From positions 3,633 to 67,632 of the forward strand of contig CAZJWJ010000015.1 of the NCBI GenBank assembly GCA_964549495.1: a stretch of 64,000 bases of DNA. Direction: 5' to 3'. Of this stretch, positions 27,668-36,870 are shown in pieces. The DNA comes from JACKBJ01 sp964549495 (lineage in GTDB: Bacteria; Chloroflexota; Anaerolineae; Epilineales; Epilineaceae). Every line of letters starts with the position of its first letter. Position 1 is the stretch's first letter. The position numbers were made by a program, and so were the translations under genes. A model generated the notes under the pieces. That model was not told the DNA's origin and did not search any database. It was given only the letters and a program-made list of their open reading frames with translations.

Positions 27668-29434
27668 TCAGGCGCGAAGTTGCAGCCGACAGAGCATCGC
27701 GTAGAGCCCGCCGGCCGACGACAAGTCCTCGTGCCGCCCCAACTCGACCACCCGACCTTCGTCCAGCACCGCGATCCGGTCGGCATCGCGCACCGTCGCC
27801 AGCCGGTGGGCGATGATCAGGCTGGTCCGGCCGCGCAGGAGGCGCGCCATCGCTTCCTGCACCTGGGCCTCGCTCTCGCTGTCGAGGCTGGCGGTGGCCT
27901 CGTCGAGCAAGAGCAGGCGCGGATCGGCCAGCAGGGCCCGCGCGATGGCGATGCGCTGTCGCTGCCCGGTGCTCAGGCGCAGCCCGCGCTCGCCCACCAA
28001 GGTCGCATAACCCTCCGGCAGGGCTCGGATGAAGTCCTCCGCGTTGGCCGCCCGCGCCGCCGCCTCGATCCGATCCATCGAGGCATCCGGCCGGCCGAAG
28101 CGCAGGTTCTCCTCGACGCTGGCATGGAAGAGCTGGGCCTCCTGCGGCACCCAGCCGATCTGGCGGCGCAGGTCGCCCAAGTCCAGCTCCCGCAGGTCGA
28201 TCCCGTCCAGCCGGATCCGCCCGTCATCCGGGTCCCGAAAGCGCGCCACCAGCTGCATCAGGGTCGATTTGCCGGCCCCGCTGGGCCCCACCAGCGCCAG
28301 CTGCTCCCCGGCGGGCACATCCAGGTCGATCCCCCGCAGCACCGGCAGTCCCGGCCGATAGCCGAAGCGCAGGCCCTCGAAGCGCAGCGCCCCCTCGCAG
28401 CGCATCATCCGCCGTTCGCCCGAGACCACCCGCGGCCGCCGATCGAGCAGCTCGAAGACCCGCCGGCCGGCGCCCAGGGCGTTGGCCCAGCTGCCCACCA
28501 GGCCCACCAGTTGCGAGGCCGCACCGGCCAGTAGGCCGGCGTAGAGCAGAAAGCCGGTCAGCGTCCCGACGGTCATCCGCTGCGCCTGCACCTCGCGCGC
28601 CCCGAGCCAGAGCCCCAGCGTCATCGCCGCCAGGCCCAGGAAGCCCACCGCCGAGCCCATCACCGACTGCCCCCGCACCCGCCGCATCACGGCGTGGTAG
28701 AGCGCCTCGGCCGCCGCGTCGAAGCGCGACCGGACCAGCGACTCGCGCCCGAAGGCCTGCACCAGCCGGATCGCCCCGAGCGTCTCCTCGACCCGGCTCG
28801 AGAGCTCCGCCGTCCGCTCCTGCACCGCTTCGCCGCGGCGCCGCATCCAGCGGCCATGCCACCAGCCGGCCAATACTACCGGCGGCACCAGCATCAGGAA
28901 GACCAGGCTCAGCCGCCAGCTGCCCCAGACCATCAGCAGGGCGGCGCCGAAGAGCGTCAAGAGCGCCGAGACGCCGCGCGAGAGCTCGCCGGTCAGCACC
29001 CCCTGCACCTGGGCCACATCGCTCATCATCCGCGAGACCAGCCCGCCCACGCGCTCGTCATCGTAGAATTCGGGGCCCTGCTCGCAGAGCTTGGCGAAGA
29101 GCGCGGCGCGCATGCGCAGGACGATGCGGCCGCCGATGCGGGCCATCCACCAGCCGTGGAGTCCCCCCAGACCGGCCCGGAGCAGGAAGAGGCCCAGGAG
29201 GCCCATGACCAGCGCATCGACGATCGGCCCGGACGCTTCCCCTCGCCCCAGGGCGTCCATCATCCAGGCCAGGGCCAGGGGCACGAGCAAACCCAAGGCC
29301 GAGTAGAGAACCATCAGCACGAGGCCCAGTCCGAGTGCCCCTCGCTCGGGACGGGCCCAGGTCGCCAGCCTTCGAAGCTCGTCCCCGCGCGGCCGCGCCT
29401 CCCGCAGGCGATCCGGCAGGCCCACCAGGCTCAT
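27668..29434 (-). CDS. ABC exporter, fused permease and ATPase
   Basis: The 588-residue half-transporter has six membrane helices in the N-terminal 320 residues (for example SGPIVDALVMGLLGLFLLRA and VSALLTLFGAALLMVWGSW). The C-terminal ATPase carries Walker A GPSGAGKSTL, Q loop QIGWVPQEAQL, signature LSTGQRQRIAIARAL, Walker B LLLLDEATASLD and the switch His in LIIAHRLATV. It resembles MsbA/LmrA-type lipid or drug exporters and should work as a homodimer or with an unlinked partner. It starts 13 bases after mreB and is probably co-transcribed with it. The substrate is unknown. Confidence 0.92.
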   Translation of the reverse strand: MSLVGLPDRLREARPRGDELRRLATWARPERGALGLGLVLMVLYSALGLLVPLALAWMMDALGRGEASGPIVDALVMGLLGLFLLRAGLGGLHGWWMARIGGRIVLRMRAALFAKLCEQGPEFYDDERVGGLVSRMMSDVAQVQGVLTGELSRGVSALLTLFGAALLMVWGSWRLSLVFLMLVPPVVLAGWWHGRWMRRRGEAVQERTAELSSRVEETLGAIRLVQAFGRESLVRSRFDAAAEALYHAVMRRVRGQSVMGSAVGFLGLAAMTLGLWLGAREVQAQRMTVGTLTGFLLYAGLLAGAASQLVGLVGSWANALGAGRRVFELLDRRPRVVSGERRMMRCEGALRFEGLRFGYRPGLPVLRGIDLDVPAGEQLALVGPSGAGKSTLMQLVARFRDPDDGRIRLDGIDLRELDLGDLRRQIGWVPQEAQLFHASVEENLRFGRPDASMDRIEAAARAANAEDFIRALPEGYATLVGERGLRLSTGQRQRIAIARALLADPRLLLLDEATASLDSESEAQVQEAMARLLRGRTSLIIAHRLATVRDADRIAVLDEGRVVELGRHEDLSSAGGLYAMLCRLQLRA

Positions 29435-29447
29435 CGGGCCGCCCGGG

Positions 29448-30467
29448 TCAAACCTTGAGGGCCGGCAAGGTCCTCCGGATCAGGGCGAAGTTCTCCAGCG
29501 CCCGCCCGGCGCCCAGCGCCACGCAGGCCATCGGATCGTCGGCCACGTAGAAGGGCACGCCGATCTCCTCGGTCAAGAGCACGTCCAGGTCGCGCACCTG
29601 CGCGTTGCCACCGGTCATCACCACCCCACGGTCGATGATGTCGCTGACCAACTCCGGCGGTGTCTGTTCGAGCACCTCGCGCGTGACGTTGATGATGGCC
29701 TGGACCGGCTCGGCGATGGCCTCGACCACCTCGCTGGTCTTCATCTGGATGACCTTGGGCAGGCCAGTCACCTGGTCGCGACCGCGCACCTCCATCCGCA
29801 GCTCGTCCTCCTCGAAGTCCGGCGCGAGGGCGCTGCCGATCTCGATCTTGACCATCTCGGCGGTGCGGTCGCCGATCATCAGGTTGTACTTGCGCTTGAC
29901 GTAGGACGAGATGGCCTCGTTGAACTTGTCGCCGCCGGTGCGCACCGAAGCCGCCACGACGATGCCGTTGACCGCGATCACCGCCGCCTCGCTGGTGCCG
30001 CCACCCATGTTGAGAACCATGTTGCCGGTGGCCGTGCCCACCGGCAGGCCGGCCCCCATGGCCGCCGCCATCGGCTCGGGGATCAGGTGGGCCTCCTTGG
30101 CACCGGCCTGTTCGGCCGCCTCGCGCACCGCCCGGCTCTCGACGCTGGTCACGCCCACCGGCACGCTGATCATCACCTCTGGCTTGAAGAAGGGCATGCG
30201 CCCGCAGACCTTGGTGATGAAGTAGCGCAGCATGGCCTCGGTCACCACGTAGTCGGCGATGACGCCGTCGCGCAGCGGGCGCGAGACCTCGATGGTGTCG
30301 GGCGTGCGGCCGAGCATCTCCAGGGCCTCCTCGCCGACGGCCATGATGCGGTTGTCGTTGACCGAGATGGCGACGACCGAGGGCTCCTTGAGCACGATGC
30401 CGCGACCGCGCTCGTGCACCAGCACGTTGACCGTGCCCAGGTCGATACCGATATGACGCGTGAACAT
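29448..30467 (-). CDS. mreB: Rod-shape-determining protein MreB
   Basis: The 339-residue actin-like ATPase has phosphate-1 motif GIDLGTVNVLV, connect-1 IPEPMAAAMGAG, phosphate-2 LNMGGGTSEAAVIA (Asp of the usual DIGGGT replaced by Met/Asn context, LNMGGGT) and adenosine motif GVVMTGGNAQVRDLD. MreB forms membrane-bound filaments that steer cell-wall synthesis. The usual partners mreC and mreD are not adjacent; murA lies upstream and an ABC exporter downstream on the same strand. The ATG at 30467 has GGAGGT four bases upstream. The DIGGGT-to-NMGGGT change at the nucleotide site is notable, but the rest is typical. Confidence 0.93.
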   Translation of the reverse strand: MFTRHIGIDLGTVNVLVHERGRGIVLKEPSVVAISVNDNRIMAVGEEALEMLGRTPDTIEVSRPLRDGVIADYVVTEAMLRYFITKVCGRMPFFKPEVMISVPVGVTSVESRAVREAAEQAGAKEAHLIPEPMAAAMGAGLPVGTATGNMVLNMGGGTSEAAVIAVNGIVVAASVRTGGDKFNEAISSYVKRKYNLMIGDRTAEMVKIEIGSALAPDFEEDELRMEVRGRDQVTGLPKVIQMKTSEVVEAIAEPVQAIINVTREVLEQTPPELVSDIIDRGVVMTGGNAQVRDLDVLLTEEIGVPFYVADDPMACVALGAGRALENFALIRRTLPALKV

Positions 30468-30705
30468 GCAACCTCCGTGGCCGGCCGAGGCCGGGCCGGC
30501 CCTCTATAAAACTGGTCGATCCGCTGCTGCGGGATCCCGGGGGACCGCGGACGGAATGGGGCCGCTCATTCTACCCGTTCCGGCGACTCGGCGCCTAACC
30601 GCCGGCGGCGTGACGCGCGAGAGGGACGCCATGTCGATGGAAATATCGAGATCGTGAAGCGATGTCGTCCGCGATCCCCATGAACTCCGAGTCGCCGGGC
30701 CGGGC

Positions 30706-32031
30706 TCAGTTGACCGGACCGAGTCGCTCGACCTCGCAGTCGCCGCCCAGATGGCGAATGTTCTCGGCGAAGTCGGTATAGCCGCGCTCGATGTACTCGC
30801 CGCGCTGGACCACGGTCTCGCCCTCGGCGGTCAGGCCGGCCATTACCACCGCCGCGCCGGCTCGCAGGTCGTAGGCCGTCACGGTGGCGCCGTGCAGGCG
30901 GCTGGGGCCGCGGATATAGGCCACTTGCCCCTCGACGCTGGCCGAGGCGCCCATGCGCCTCAGCTCCCCGATGTAGCGCAGCCGGTTGTCGAACATCGTC
31001 TCCTGGATGGTGCTCTCGCCCTCGGCCTGGGTCAGCAGGGCCCCGAAGGGCTGCTGCAGATCGGTGGGGAAGCCCGGGTAGGGGTAGGTGCGGATGTCGA
31101 CGGCCTGCAGCGGCCGATCCACGCGAGCGCGCACCCAATGCGGGCCCTCCTCGACCTCCACGCCGGCCTCGCCCAGCTTGGCGGTGACCGCGTGCAGATG
31201 CCGCGGCACCACGCGCTGCACGGTCACGTCGCCACTGGTGATGGCGCCGGCCAAGAGGTAGGTGCCGGCCTCCAGCCGGTCGGGCATCAGGCGGTAGACG
31301 TTGCCGTGCAGGCGCGGCACGCCCTGGATGGCGATGGTGGCCGGCCCGATCCAGGCGATGCGCGCGCCCATGCCCTGCAGGAAGGTGACCAGGTCGAGCA
31401 CCTCCGGTTCGGTGGAGGCGTTCTCGATGATGGTCATGCCCTCGGCCAGTACGGCGGCCATGACGATGTTCTCGGTGCCGGTATGGCTGGGGTAGTCCAG
31501 GACCAGGTTGGCCCCGCGCAGGCGTCCGCTGGCCGAGAAGCGCTCGTCGACCACCGCCACCTGGGCGCCCAGCTGGCTGAAGCCCTTGACCGGCACGTCC
31601 ACCGGGCGGGCGCCGATCTGGCAGCCGCCGGGACGCGGCGCGCTGGCCTGGCCGAAGCGCGCCAAGAGCGGGCCCATCACCAGGAAGCTTCCGCGCAGGC
31701 GCGTGGCCAGATCCTCGGGGGTGGTGCGGCTGCTGATGTCCGCCGCCTGGACCTCGAGCCGGTAGCGTTCGGTGTCCAGCTCGACCCGCGCGCCAAGGTG
31801 CTCGAGCACCTCGAGCATCACCCGGATGTCCAGGGCATTGGGCAGGTTCTCGATGACGCAGCGGTCCTCGGTCAGGAGGGTGGCCGCCAGGATGGGCAAG
31901 GCCGAGTTCTTGGCCCCCCGGATGACGACATCGCCGCGCAGCGGGCTGCCGCCGCGCACGCGATAGATGGTTCCGGTCGCTGGCCTGGCGGACTCGGTCA
32001 TCGCCGCGCTGGCGGGGATGGTCAGGGCCAT
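30706..32031 (-). CDS. murA: UDP-N-acetylglucosamine 1-carboxyvinyltransferase
   Basis: The 441-residue enzyme adds enolpyruvate to UDP-GlcNAc, the first committed step of peptidoglycan synthesis. It has RGAKNSALPILAATLL near the N-terminus (substrate-binding Lys and Asn), the catalytic-loop cysteine at about 137 in PRPGGCQIGARPVD, and DRLEAGTYLLA and FPTDLQQPFGALL further on. The loop Cys is the residue alkylated by fosfomycin, so sensitivity is expected. Ten extra N-terminal residues precede the usual start; the ATG at 32031 has GAGG seven bases upstream, and an ATG at residue 11 is an alternative. It lies 238 bases upstream of mreB on the same strand, which fits a cell-wall grouping. Confidence 0.95.
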   Translation of the reverse strand: MALTIPASAAMTESARPATGTIYRVRGGSPLRGDVVIRGAKNSALPILAATLLTEDRCVIENLPNALDIRVMLEVLEHLGARVELDTERYRLEVQAADISSRTTPEDLATRLRGSFLVMGPLLARFGQASAPRPGGCQIGARPVDVPVKGFSQLGAQVAVVDERFSASGRLRGANLVLDYPSHTGTENIVMAAVLAEGMTIIENASTEPEVLDLVTFLQGMGARIAWIGPATIAIQGVPRLHGNVYRLMPDRLEAGTYLLAGAITSGDVTVQRVVPRHLHAVTAKLGEAGVEVEEGPHWVRARVDRPLQAVDIRTYPYPGFPTDLQQPFGALLTQAEGESTIQETMFDNRLRYIGELRRMGASASVEGQVAYIRGPSRLHGATVTAYDLRAGAAVVMAGLTAEGETVVQRGEYIERGYTDFAENIRHLGGDCEVERLGPVN

Positions 32032-32180
32032 GGCTTGCCTCGCTTATGGCTCGCGGGAGCAGGCGGTCGAGCGGGTGCATCGAGAGTATAGCCAAATCGA
32101 GGGGGGGCCGCGAACATCGAGGCCTCCGACTGCCCGCCGTTTCCCCGCCGTTCGGTGCGCCGCCGGCAGCCATCGCGACT

Positions 32181-32224
32181 GTCGCAAGCCTGTCGCAAAG
32201 CTGTCGCGAAGGCGTCGCCCGGCC
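32181..32224 (+). repeat. 11-base tandem repeat upstream of the comM-like gene
   Basis: TGTCGCAAGCC, TGTCGCAAAGC and TGTCGCGAAGG run head to tail at 32181-32213, with a partial fourth copy CGTCGCCCGGC. The 11-base period is about one DNA helical turn, so all copies face the same side. The array lies 39 bases before the comM-like start in the divergent spacer with murA. Confidence 0.7.
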
Positions 32225-32262
32225 CCTATCGCCAGCGGCAACGCTCGGACTATGCTGGGTCC

Positions 32263-33888
32263 ATGTTGGCACGGGTATGGAGTTGCGCGCTGGCCGGCCT
32301 GGAAGGCGAGATCGTCCAGGTCGAGGTCGACGTGCACCACGGATTGCCGCACACGACCATCGTCGGACTGCCCGGCGCGGCCGTGCGCGAGAGCAAGGAC
32401 CGGCTCTACGCCGCGCTGCGCAACGCCGGCTTCAGCTACCCGCTGGCGCGGGTCACCGTCAACCTGGCACCGGCCGACGTGCGCAAGGCCGGGCCGGCCT
32501 ACGACCTGCCCATCGCCCTGGGCATCCTGGCCGCCAGCGAGCAGCTGGACGTCGATCTGGACGACGCGCTGGTCATCGGCGAGATGGCCCTCGACGGCCG
32601 CCTGCGCCCCACCCAGGGCGTGCTGCCCATCGCCCAAGCGGCCCGGGCGCGGGGCTTCCGGCGCCTGATCGTGCCGGCGGCCAACGCAGCCGAGGCGTCC
32701 CTGGTGCCGGGCCCGCGGATCGTGGCTGCCGAGGACGTGGCACAGCTCATCGACTGCCTGCGCGGCGAAGCGCCGCCGCTGGAGATCCAGCCGGTGGCCG
32801 AGCCGGACGACGAGCCGGACTACCCGGCCGACCTGGCCCACGTGCGCGGCCAGGCCCATGCCCGCCGGGCCCTGGAGATCGCGGCCGCCGGCGGCCACAA
32901 CCTGCTGCTCTCGGGCCCGCCCGGCTCGGGCAAGACCTTGCTCGCACGCTGCATCCCCTCCATCCTGCCGCCGCTGTCGATGGACGAGGCGCTGGACGTG
33001 ACGGCGGTCTACTCGGTGGCCGGCCTGCTGCCGGCCGACACGCCCTTGGTCCGCGCCCGGCCCTTCCGCAGCCCGCACCACACGATCTCGGCCGCCGGCC
33101 TGATCGGCGGCGGAAGCTGGCCGCGGCCGGGCGAGGTCTCCAAGGCCCACCACGGCGTGCTCTTCCTGGACGAACTGCCCGAGTTCGTGCCGGCCGTGCT
33201 CGAAGCCCTGCGCCAGCCCCTGGAGGACCGTCGGGTGACCATCGCCCGCGCGGCCGGCTCGGCCACCTACCCGGCCAGCTTCACCTTGGTTGCGGCGCGC
33301 AACCCCTGCCCTTGCGGCTATTGGGGCGATCTGGATCGGGACTGCACCTGTCAGGCCGGGGCCGTGCTGCGCTACCAGCAGCGTATCTCGGGCCCCTTGC
33401 TCGACCGCATCGACATGCACGTCGAGGTGCCGCGGGTGGAGACCGAGAAGCTCCTGGAGGACGCGCCGGCCGAATGCTCGGCCCGGGTGCGCCAGCGGGT
33501 CAGCGCGGTGCGCGACCGCCAGCGCCGGCGGCTGCTGGGCGAGCGGGCGGAGGCCGCGATGGCGGGCGCCCCCGTCCCGGCCGCCGAGATCGATGCCGAG
33601 GCCGAGGTCGCCCAAGCGATCGCGTCGCAGCCGCCTCGCTCCGGGCGTCGCCGGCCGGCCGCCGCCAACGGCGAGATGCGGGCCGAGGAGATCCGCCAGC
33701 ATTGCCGGCTGGACGAGGAGGGCCGGCGCCTGATGCAGAGCGGTCTGCGCCAGTTGGGCCTATCGGCTCGCGCCTATCACCGCGTGCTCAAGCTGGCCCG
33801 CACCATCGCCGATATGGAGGGCGCAGCCTCGATCGCCGCCGAGCACCTGGCCGAGGCCTTGCAGTATCGGCCGCGCGACGGTTCTTGA
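32263..33888 (+). CDS. comM: ComM/YifB family AAA+ ATPase (Mg-chelatase-like)
   Basis: The 541-residue protein has an N-terminal Lon-protease-like domain (VDVHHGLPHTTIVGLPGAAV) and an AAA+ module with Walker A LLSGPPGSGKTLLARC (about 215), Walker B LFLDELPEF and a Cys-rich insertion ARNPCPCGYWGD with DCTCQAG. A C-terminal domain ends QLGLSARAYHRVLKLARTIA. ComM is a helicase that drives branch migration during natural transformation in other bacteria; in many species the role is untested. The ATG at 32263 was chosen where the conserved N-terminus starts. No clear ribosome-binding site precedes it. A short 11-base tandem array lies upstream. Confidence 0.92.
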   Translation: MLARVWSCALAGLEGEIVQVEVDVHHGLPHTTIVGLPGAAVRESKDRLYAALRNAGFSYPLARVTVNLAPADVRKAGPAYDLPIALGILAASEQLDVDLDDALVIGEMALDGRLRPTQGVLPIAQAARARGFRRLIVPAANAAEASLVPGPRIVAAEDVAQLIDCLRGEAPPLEIQPVAEPDDEPDYPADLAHVRGQAHARRALEIAAAGGHNLLLSGPPGSGKTLLARCIPSILPPLSMDEALDVTAVYSVAGLLPADTPLVRARPFRSPHHTISAAGLIGGGSWPRPGEVSKAHHGVLFLDELPEFVPAVLEALRQPLEDRRVTIARAAGSATYPASFTLVAARNPCPCGYWGDLDRDCTCQAGAVLRYQQRISGPLLDRIDMHVEVPRVETEKLLEDAPAECSARVRQRVSAVRDRQRRRLLGERAEAAMAGAPVPAAEIDAEAEVAQAIASQPPRSGRRRPAAANGEMRAEEIRQHCRLDEEGRRLMQSGLRQLGLSARAYHRVLKLARTIADMEGAASIAAEHLAEALQYRPRDGS

Positions 33889-33899
33889 GCAGACGTGAC

Positions 33900-33925
33900 G
33901 ACGGGCGGCCCGATGGCCGCCCGTC
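33900..33925. terminator. Hairpin repeat, copy A, between convergent genes
   Basis: Perfect 11-base stem GACGGGCGGCC / GGCCGCCCGTC with a CGAT loop, 11 bases after the comM-like stop and before the stop of the convergent metalloprotease. It is probably a bidirectional terminator. The hairpin and about 50 surrounding bases recur at 36772-36820 (copy B). Confidence 0.75.
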
Positions 33926-33982
33926 TGTTCACCTGAGGCTGCGCCGGCTCGAGACGGCCCTTCGATGGCGGTCAGCTCGAGG

Positions 33983-36565
33983 TCAGAAGCCGATGTCGAC
34001 TGGATCTGAGCAGACGATGGCTCCCACCTCGCAGACCTGGTACTGATAGCTCTGACTGCCCTTGTTGCCGGTGTTGTCGCTGTAGAAGCCATCGTTGGCG
34101 GTGCTGAGCAGCAGGCCACCATCGCGATGGATCTCGACCTGGCCGCCCGTAGCACCCGACCAGCTCAGCTCGATGACGTGGTTGCCCTTGTCCTTGTAGC
34201 CCGACAGGCTCATCGAGATGGCCGCGCCGGCCGGCGTGGTCACCTGAGCCAGGTTCGACCACGCCGAGCTGCCGCTGCCGTTGAAGGCACGCACCCGGTA
34301 CTGGTAGCTGGTATCGGCGGTCACGGTCTCGTCGGACAGGTCGGTCGCATCGGCGGCGGTGCTGCCGACGTTCGTCCAGCTGCTGCCGTCGGTCGAGCGC
34401 TCGACCTCGAAGCCGTACTCGTCGCCGGCGTTGTCGTTCCAACTCAGGTCGACCCGGCTGCTGCTGATCGCTTGGGCCGTCAAGCCATCCGGTGCCGCCG
34501 GCGGGTTGCCGCTGGCGGCGTTCTCGCTGCGCACGAAGAGATGATCGACATAGACCGTGTCCAGATCTCGATGGCCCTGGCTCTGGTCCGTGTCCCGCAG
34601 CCGCAGGTAGAGCGTGCCGCTGGTCGTCGGCGGCAGGGCGAAGCTCTGGGGCGGCCCCCCGTCCGCGGTGGCGGTCAAGGTCATCGCCGGTTGGTAGCTC
34701 TGGTTGTCGGTGGACCAATCGATCTCGAACTGGTCGCCGTCGCTGGAGGCCGGCGCCCAGGCGTCGACGAAGAGCGTCACGGCATCGCCCGCTTGAACCG
34801 GGACCGTCCAGACATGCTCCATGTAGCTGTGGCGACTGCTGGGCCTGCCCCCCGACTCGCGCTCGGTGATCGATTGCGTCAACTGGTCCTCGGCATGGGT
34901 GTCCAGGTAACTGCCGCCGATGCTGCCCGCGACCGCGATCTCCCCGGATGCCACTTGGTCGACGTAGGGCGGCGGATCGTCGGTGGTGGCGCTGGCCACG
35001 GCCGACCAGGCCGAGCTGCCTCCACCGTTGAAGGCGCGGAGGCGGTAGTGGTAGGTGGTGCTGGCCGCCAGACCGCTGTCGCTGTGCCCCACGCTGTCGG
35101 CTGGCAGGGTGGCGACGGTCGTCCAGTCGCTGGACCCATCCGGCGAGCGTTGCAGCGTGAAGCCGTCTTCGTCGATCGCATTGTCGGTCCAACTCAGCGA
35201 GATGCTGCTCTCGGAGGCAGCGAAGGCCACCAGGTCCGAGGGCGCGGCGGGTGGCTCCTCCGGCGTGCTCTGGCGGAAGTTGGCCACCGTGAAGGCCGTT
35301 TGGTCGATGGAGCGCGCGTTGTCCGCCGCGTTGACCGGATCGATCTCGGCGTCGACACCGGTGGTCGCACCCGCGTACTGCACGTCCGGGTTGGAGAAGT
35401 GTTGTACCCGCGCGCAGCCCGATGGGCAGTTGTAAGCCATGATGGTGCGGAAGCTGCTGCCCGGGTCCTGGTAGCCATAGGAGAAATCGTAGGCCGGCGT
35501 GCTGCCCGCGTTGTCGCGGTCGTGATGGCTGCCTTGGTTGTGACCCAGCTCGTGACCGAAGGAGTAGTATCCGGTCGCGCAGCCGCGGTAGACCACGCTG
35601 AAGGCCGAGGACTCGAAGCTGGACGAGACCGAGCTCATCAGGTAGGCGATGCCGCAGTACTGGGTGCTGTTGCTGATCAGCGTCACCTGATCGGCTCGAT
35701 GGTCGTCGCGCAAGGCGTGGATCTCGTCCATGTAGCCATCGCTCTGGCTACGCAGGCGCGAGAGATCGGTGCTGAAGTTACCGCTCTCCGAATAGCCCAC
35801 CTCCGCCCGGTGGACCAGGTTGATCCTCGGCAGGATCCCGCTGTTCAGATAGGCCTGATTGGTCTCGGCCACGGCCAAGTCGATCAAGGCCTCCATGGCC
35901 GCGGTCCCGCCTTGCGCCGCACCCGCGGCGGGGGTCCAGAGCACCATCACGTCGATGATCGATCCGTCGTCCGCTTCGGCATCGAGGGCATCGAGCTCGC
36001 CCTGCTCATCGGAACCGGCAATCGGAGGCGCGTGCACCTCGATCGGCTCGGCGTAGGGTGGCATCGCGGCCAGATTCACCTGGCGCACGACATGCACGCC
36101 GTCGGCTGCGTGCGAGATCTGGTAGAGCTCGTCGCCCACGCTCACACTGCCGGCCACCCGATCGTCGCGCAGGGCCAGGCGTACGCTGCTGCCGGGTTCG
36201 CCTGCGACATGACCCAGCCACACGGAGCCGCCATCCGGGCTTCGCTGGAGACCATCGCGCAGCACGGGCAGTGCGCGGTCGCCGAAGAGGTTGAGGATCA
36301 TGACTTGATCGGCGCGGTGGTAGCGTCCGGCTTCGGCCCCTGGACCGAAGAGCCGGTCCGTATCGACGCGGACGAAGCGGGCGCGCAGACGGGCATCGTC
36401 GGCGGCCGGATCGCCACCGGCCGGTGCCGCCGCGGCCGACAGCAGGCTCGGGCTCGAGGCGGTCGCCGGCTCGCCGGTCACCAGGACTCCGAGGACGAGC
36501 AGGAGCGCGAGGCCGAGCAGGAAACGCGGCCCGAAAGAAAAGGGGACTGAGGGTGGGGCAGGCAT
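33983..36565 (-). CDS. Secreted reprolysin-like zinc metalloprotease with fibronectin III domains
   Basis: The 860-residue protein has a signal peptide (FLLGLALLLVLGVLVTG), a propeptide-like region and a metzincin protease domain. The zinc motif is HELGHNQGSHHD (first His at about 338) and the Met-turn TIMAYNC, as in the M12B/M72 peptidyl-Asp-type families. The C-terminal half carries a first FN3 domain (about 438-525, APSDLVAFAASESSISLSW), a beta-sandwich of about 150 residues, a second FN3 domain (about 695-785) and a last 75-residue domain. It is an exported protease. The ATG at 36565 is preferred over TTG at 36571 because AGGAG lies eight bases ahead. Two copies of a hairpin repeat stand on either side of the gene. 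Confidence 0.9.
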   Translation of the reverse strand: MPAPPSVPFSFGPRFLLGLALLLVLGVLVTGEPATASSPSLLSAAAAPAGGDPAADDARLRARFVRVDTDRLFGPGAEAGRYHRADQVMILNLFGDRALPVLRDGLQRSPDGGSVWLGHVAGEPGSSVRLALRDDRVAGSVSVGDELYQISHAADGVHVVRQVNLAAMPPYAEPIEVHAPPIAGSDEQGELDALDAEADDGSIIDVMVLWTPAAGAAQGGTAAMEALIDLAVAETNQAYLNSGILPRINLVHRAEVGYSESGNFSTDLSRLRSQSDGYMDEIHALRDDHRADQVTLISNSTQYCGIAYLMSSVSSSFESSAFSVVYRGCATGYYSFGHELGHNQGSHHDRDNAGSTPAYDFSYGYQDPGSSFRTIMAYNCPSGCARVQHFSNPDVQYAGATTGVDAEIDPVNAADNARSIDQTAFTVANFRQSTPEEPPAAPSDLVAFAASESSISLSWTDNAIDEDGFTLQRSPDGSSDWTTVATLPADSVGHSDSGLAASTTYHYRLRAFNGGGSSAWSAVASATTDDPPPYVDQVASGEIAVAGSIGGSYLDTHAEDQLTQSITERESGGRPSSRHSYMEHVWTVPVQAGDAVTLFVDAWAPASSDGDQFEIDWSTDNQSYQPAMTLTATADGGPPQSFALPPTTSGTLYLRLRDTDQSQGHRDLDTVYVDHLFVRSENAASGNPPAAPDGLTAQAISSSRVDLSWNDNAGDEYGFEVERSTDGSSWTNVGSTAADATDLSDETVTADTSYQYRVRAFNGSGSSAWSNLAQVTTPAGAAISMSLSGYKDKGNHVIELSWSGATGGQVEIHRDGGLLLSTANDGFYSDNTGNKGSQSYQYQVCEVGAIVCSDPVDIGF

Positions 36566-36870
36566 ACGCAAATCTCCTAGGTCTCGAGTCTTGCGAGCGG
36601 ACGCTCGCGACGTCGAGTATAGTCAAAGATCTTGCGCAGCGCGGGAGGCGACGGCAGATCGTCGCATCAGCGTCGGTGGAGCGTTGGCCGGCCGTGGGGC
36701 GGCGCGGCGACAGCCGGTTCCCGCGCGTGCCCAAGTGGATCCCACGGGCTCGACCGACGATCGGAGCCCCAACGTGACGACGGGCGGCCCGAAGGCCGCC
36801 CGCCGTTCACCCGTGGATGCGCCGGTTTGGAATTGCCCGGCACCGGCTGGCCGGGTCGTGTGGGCCTCGC
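36566..36870. other. Intergenic region upstream of the metalloprotease gene
   Basis: The 305-base spacer holds the metalloprotease ribosome-binding site and a possible -10 (TATACT on the minus strand, 36616-36621) without a good -35. It also holds copy B of the hairpin repeat (36772-36820), after which the next minus-strand gene ends. No coding sequence is seen. Confidence 0.55.
36781..36802. terminator. Hairpin repeat, copy B
   Basis: Perfect 9-base stem CGGGCGGCC / GGCCGCCCG with a CGAA loop. The surrounding sequence ACGTGACGACGGGCGGCCCG is identical to copy A at 33893-33912, and similarity continues for about 30 more bases (TTCACC, then TGCGCCGG). On the plus strand it follows no gene; on the minus strand it lies upstream of the metalloprotease. 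Confidence 0.65.

Noticed and set aside
32181..32224. CRISPR-like array
   Set aside because: The repeats are 11 bases, contiguous and without spacers, and no cas gene is present.
30566..32272. Open frame of 568 codons overlapping murA on the same strand
   Set aside because: Shifted frame of murA with Arg/Pro/Gly-rich composition. MurA itself is unmistakable in the other frame.
36772..36820. Attachment sites of an integrated element around the metalloprotease
   Set aside because: The direct repeats could suggest this, but each contains a terminator-like hairpin and no integrase or tRNA gene is present, so a repeated terminator is the simpler view.
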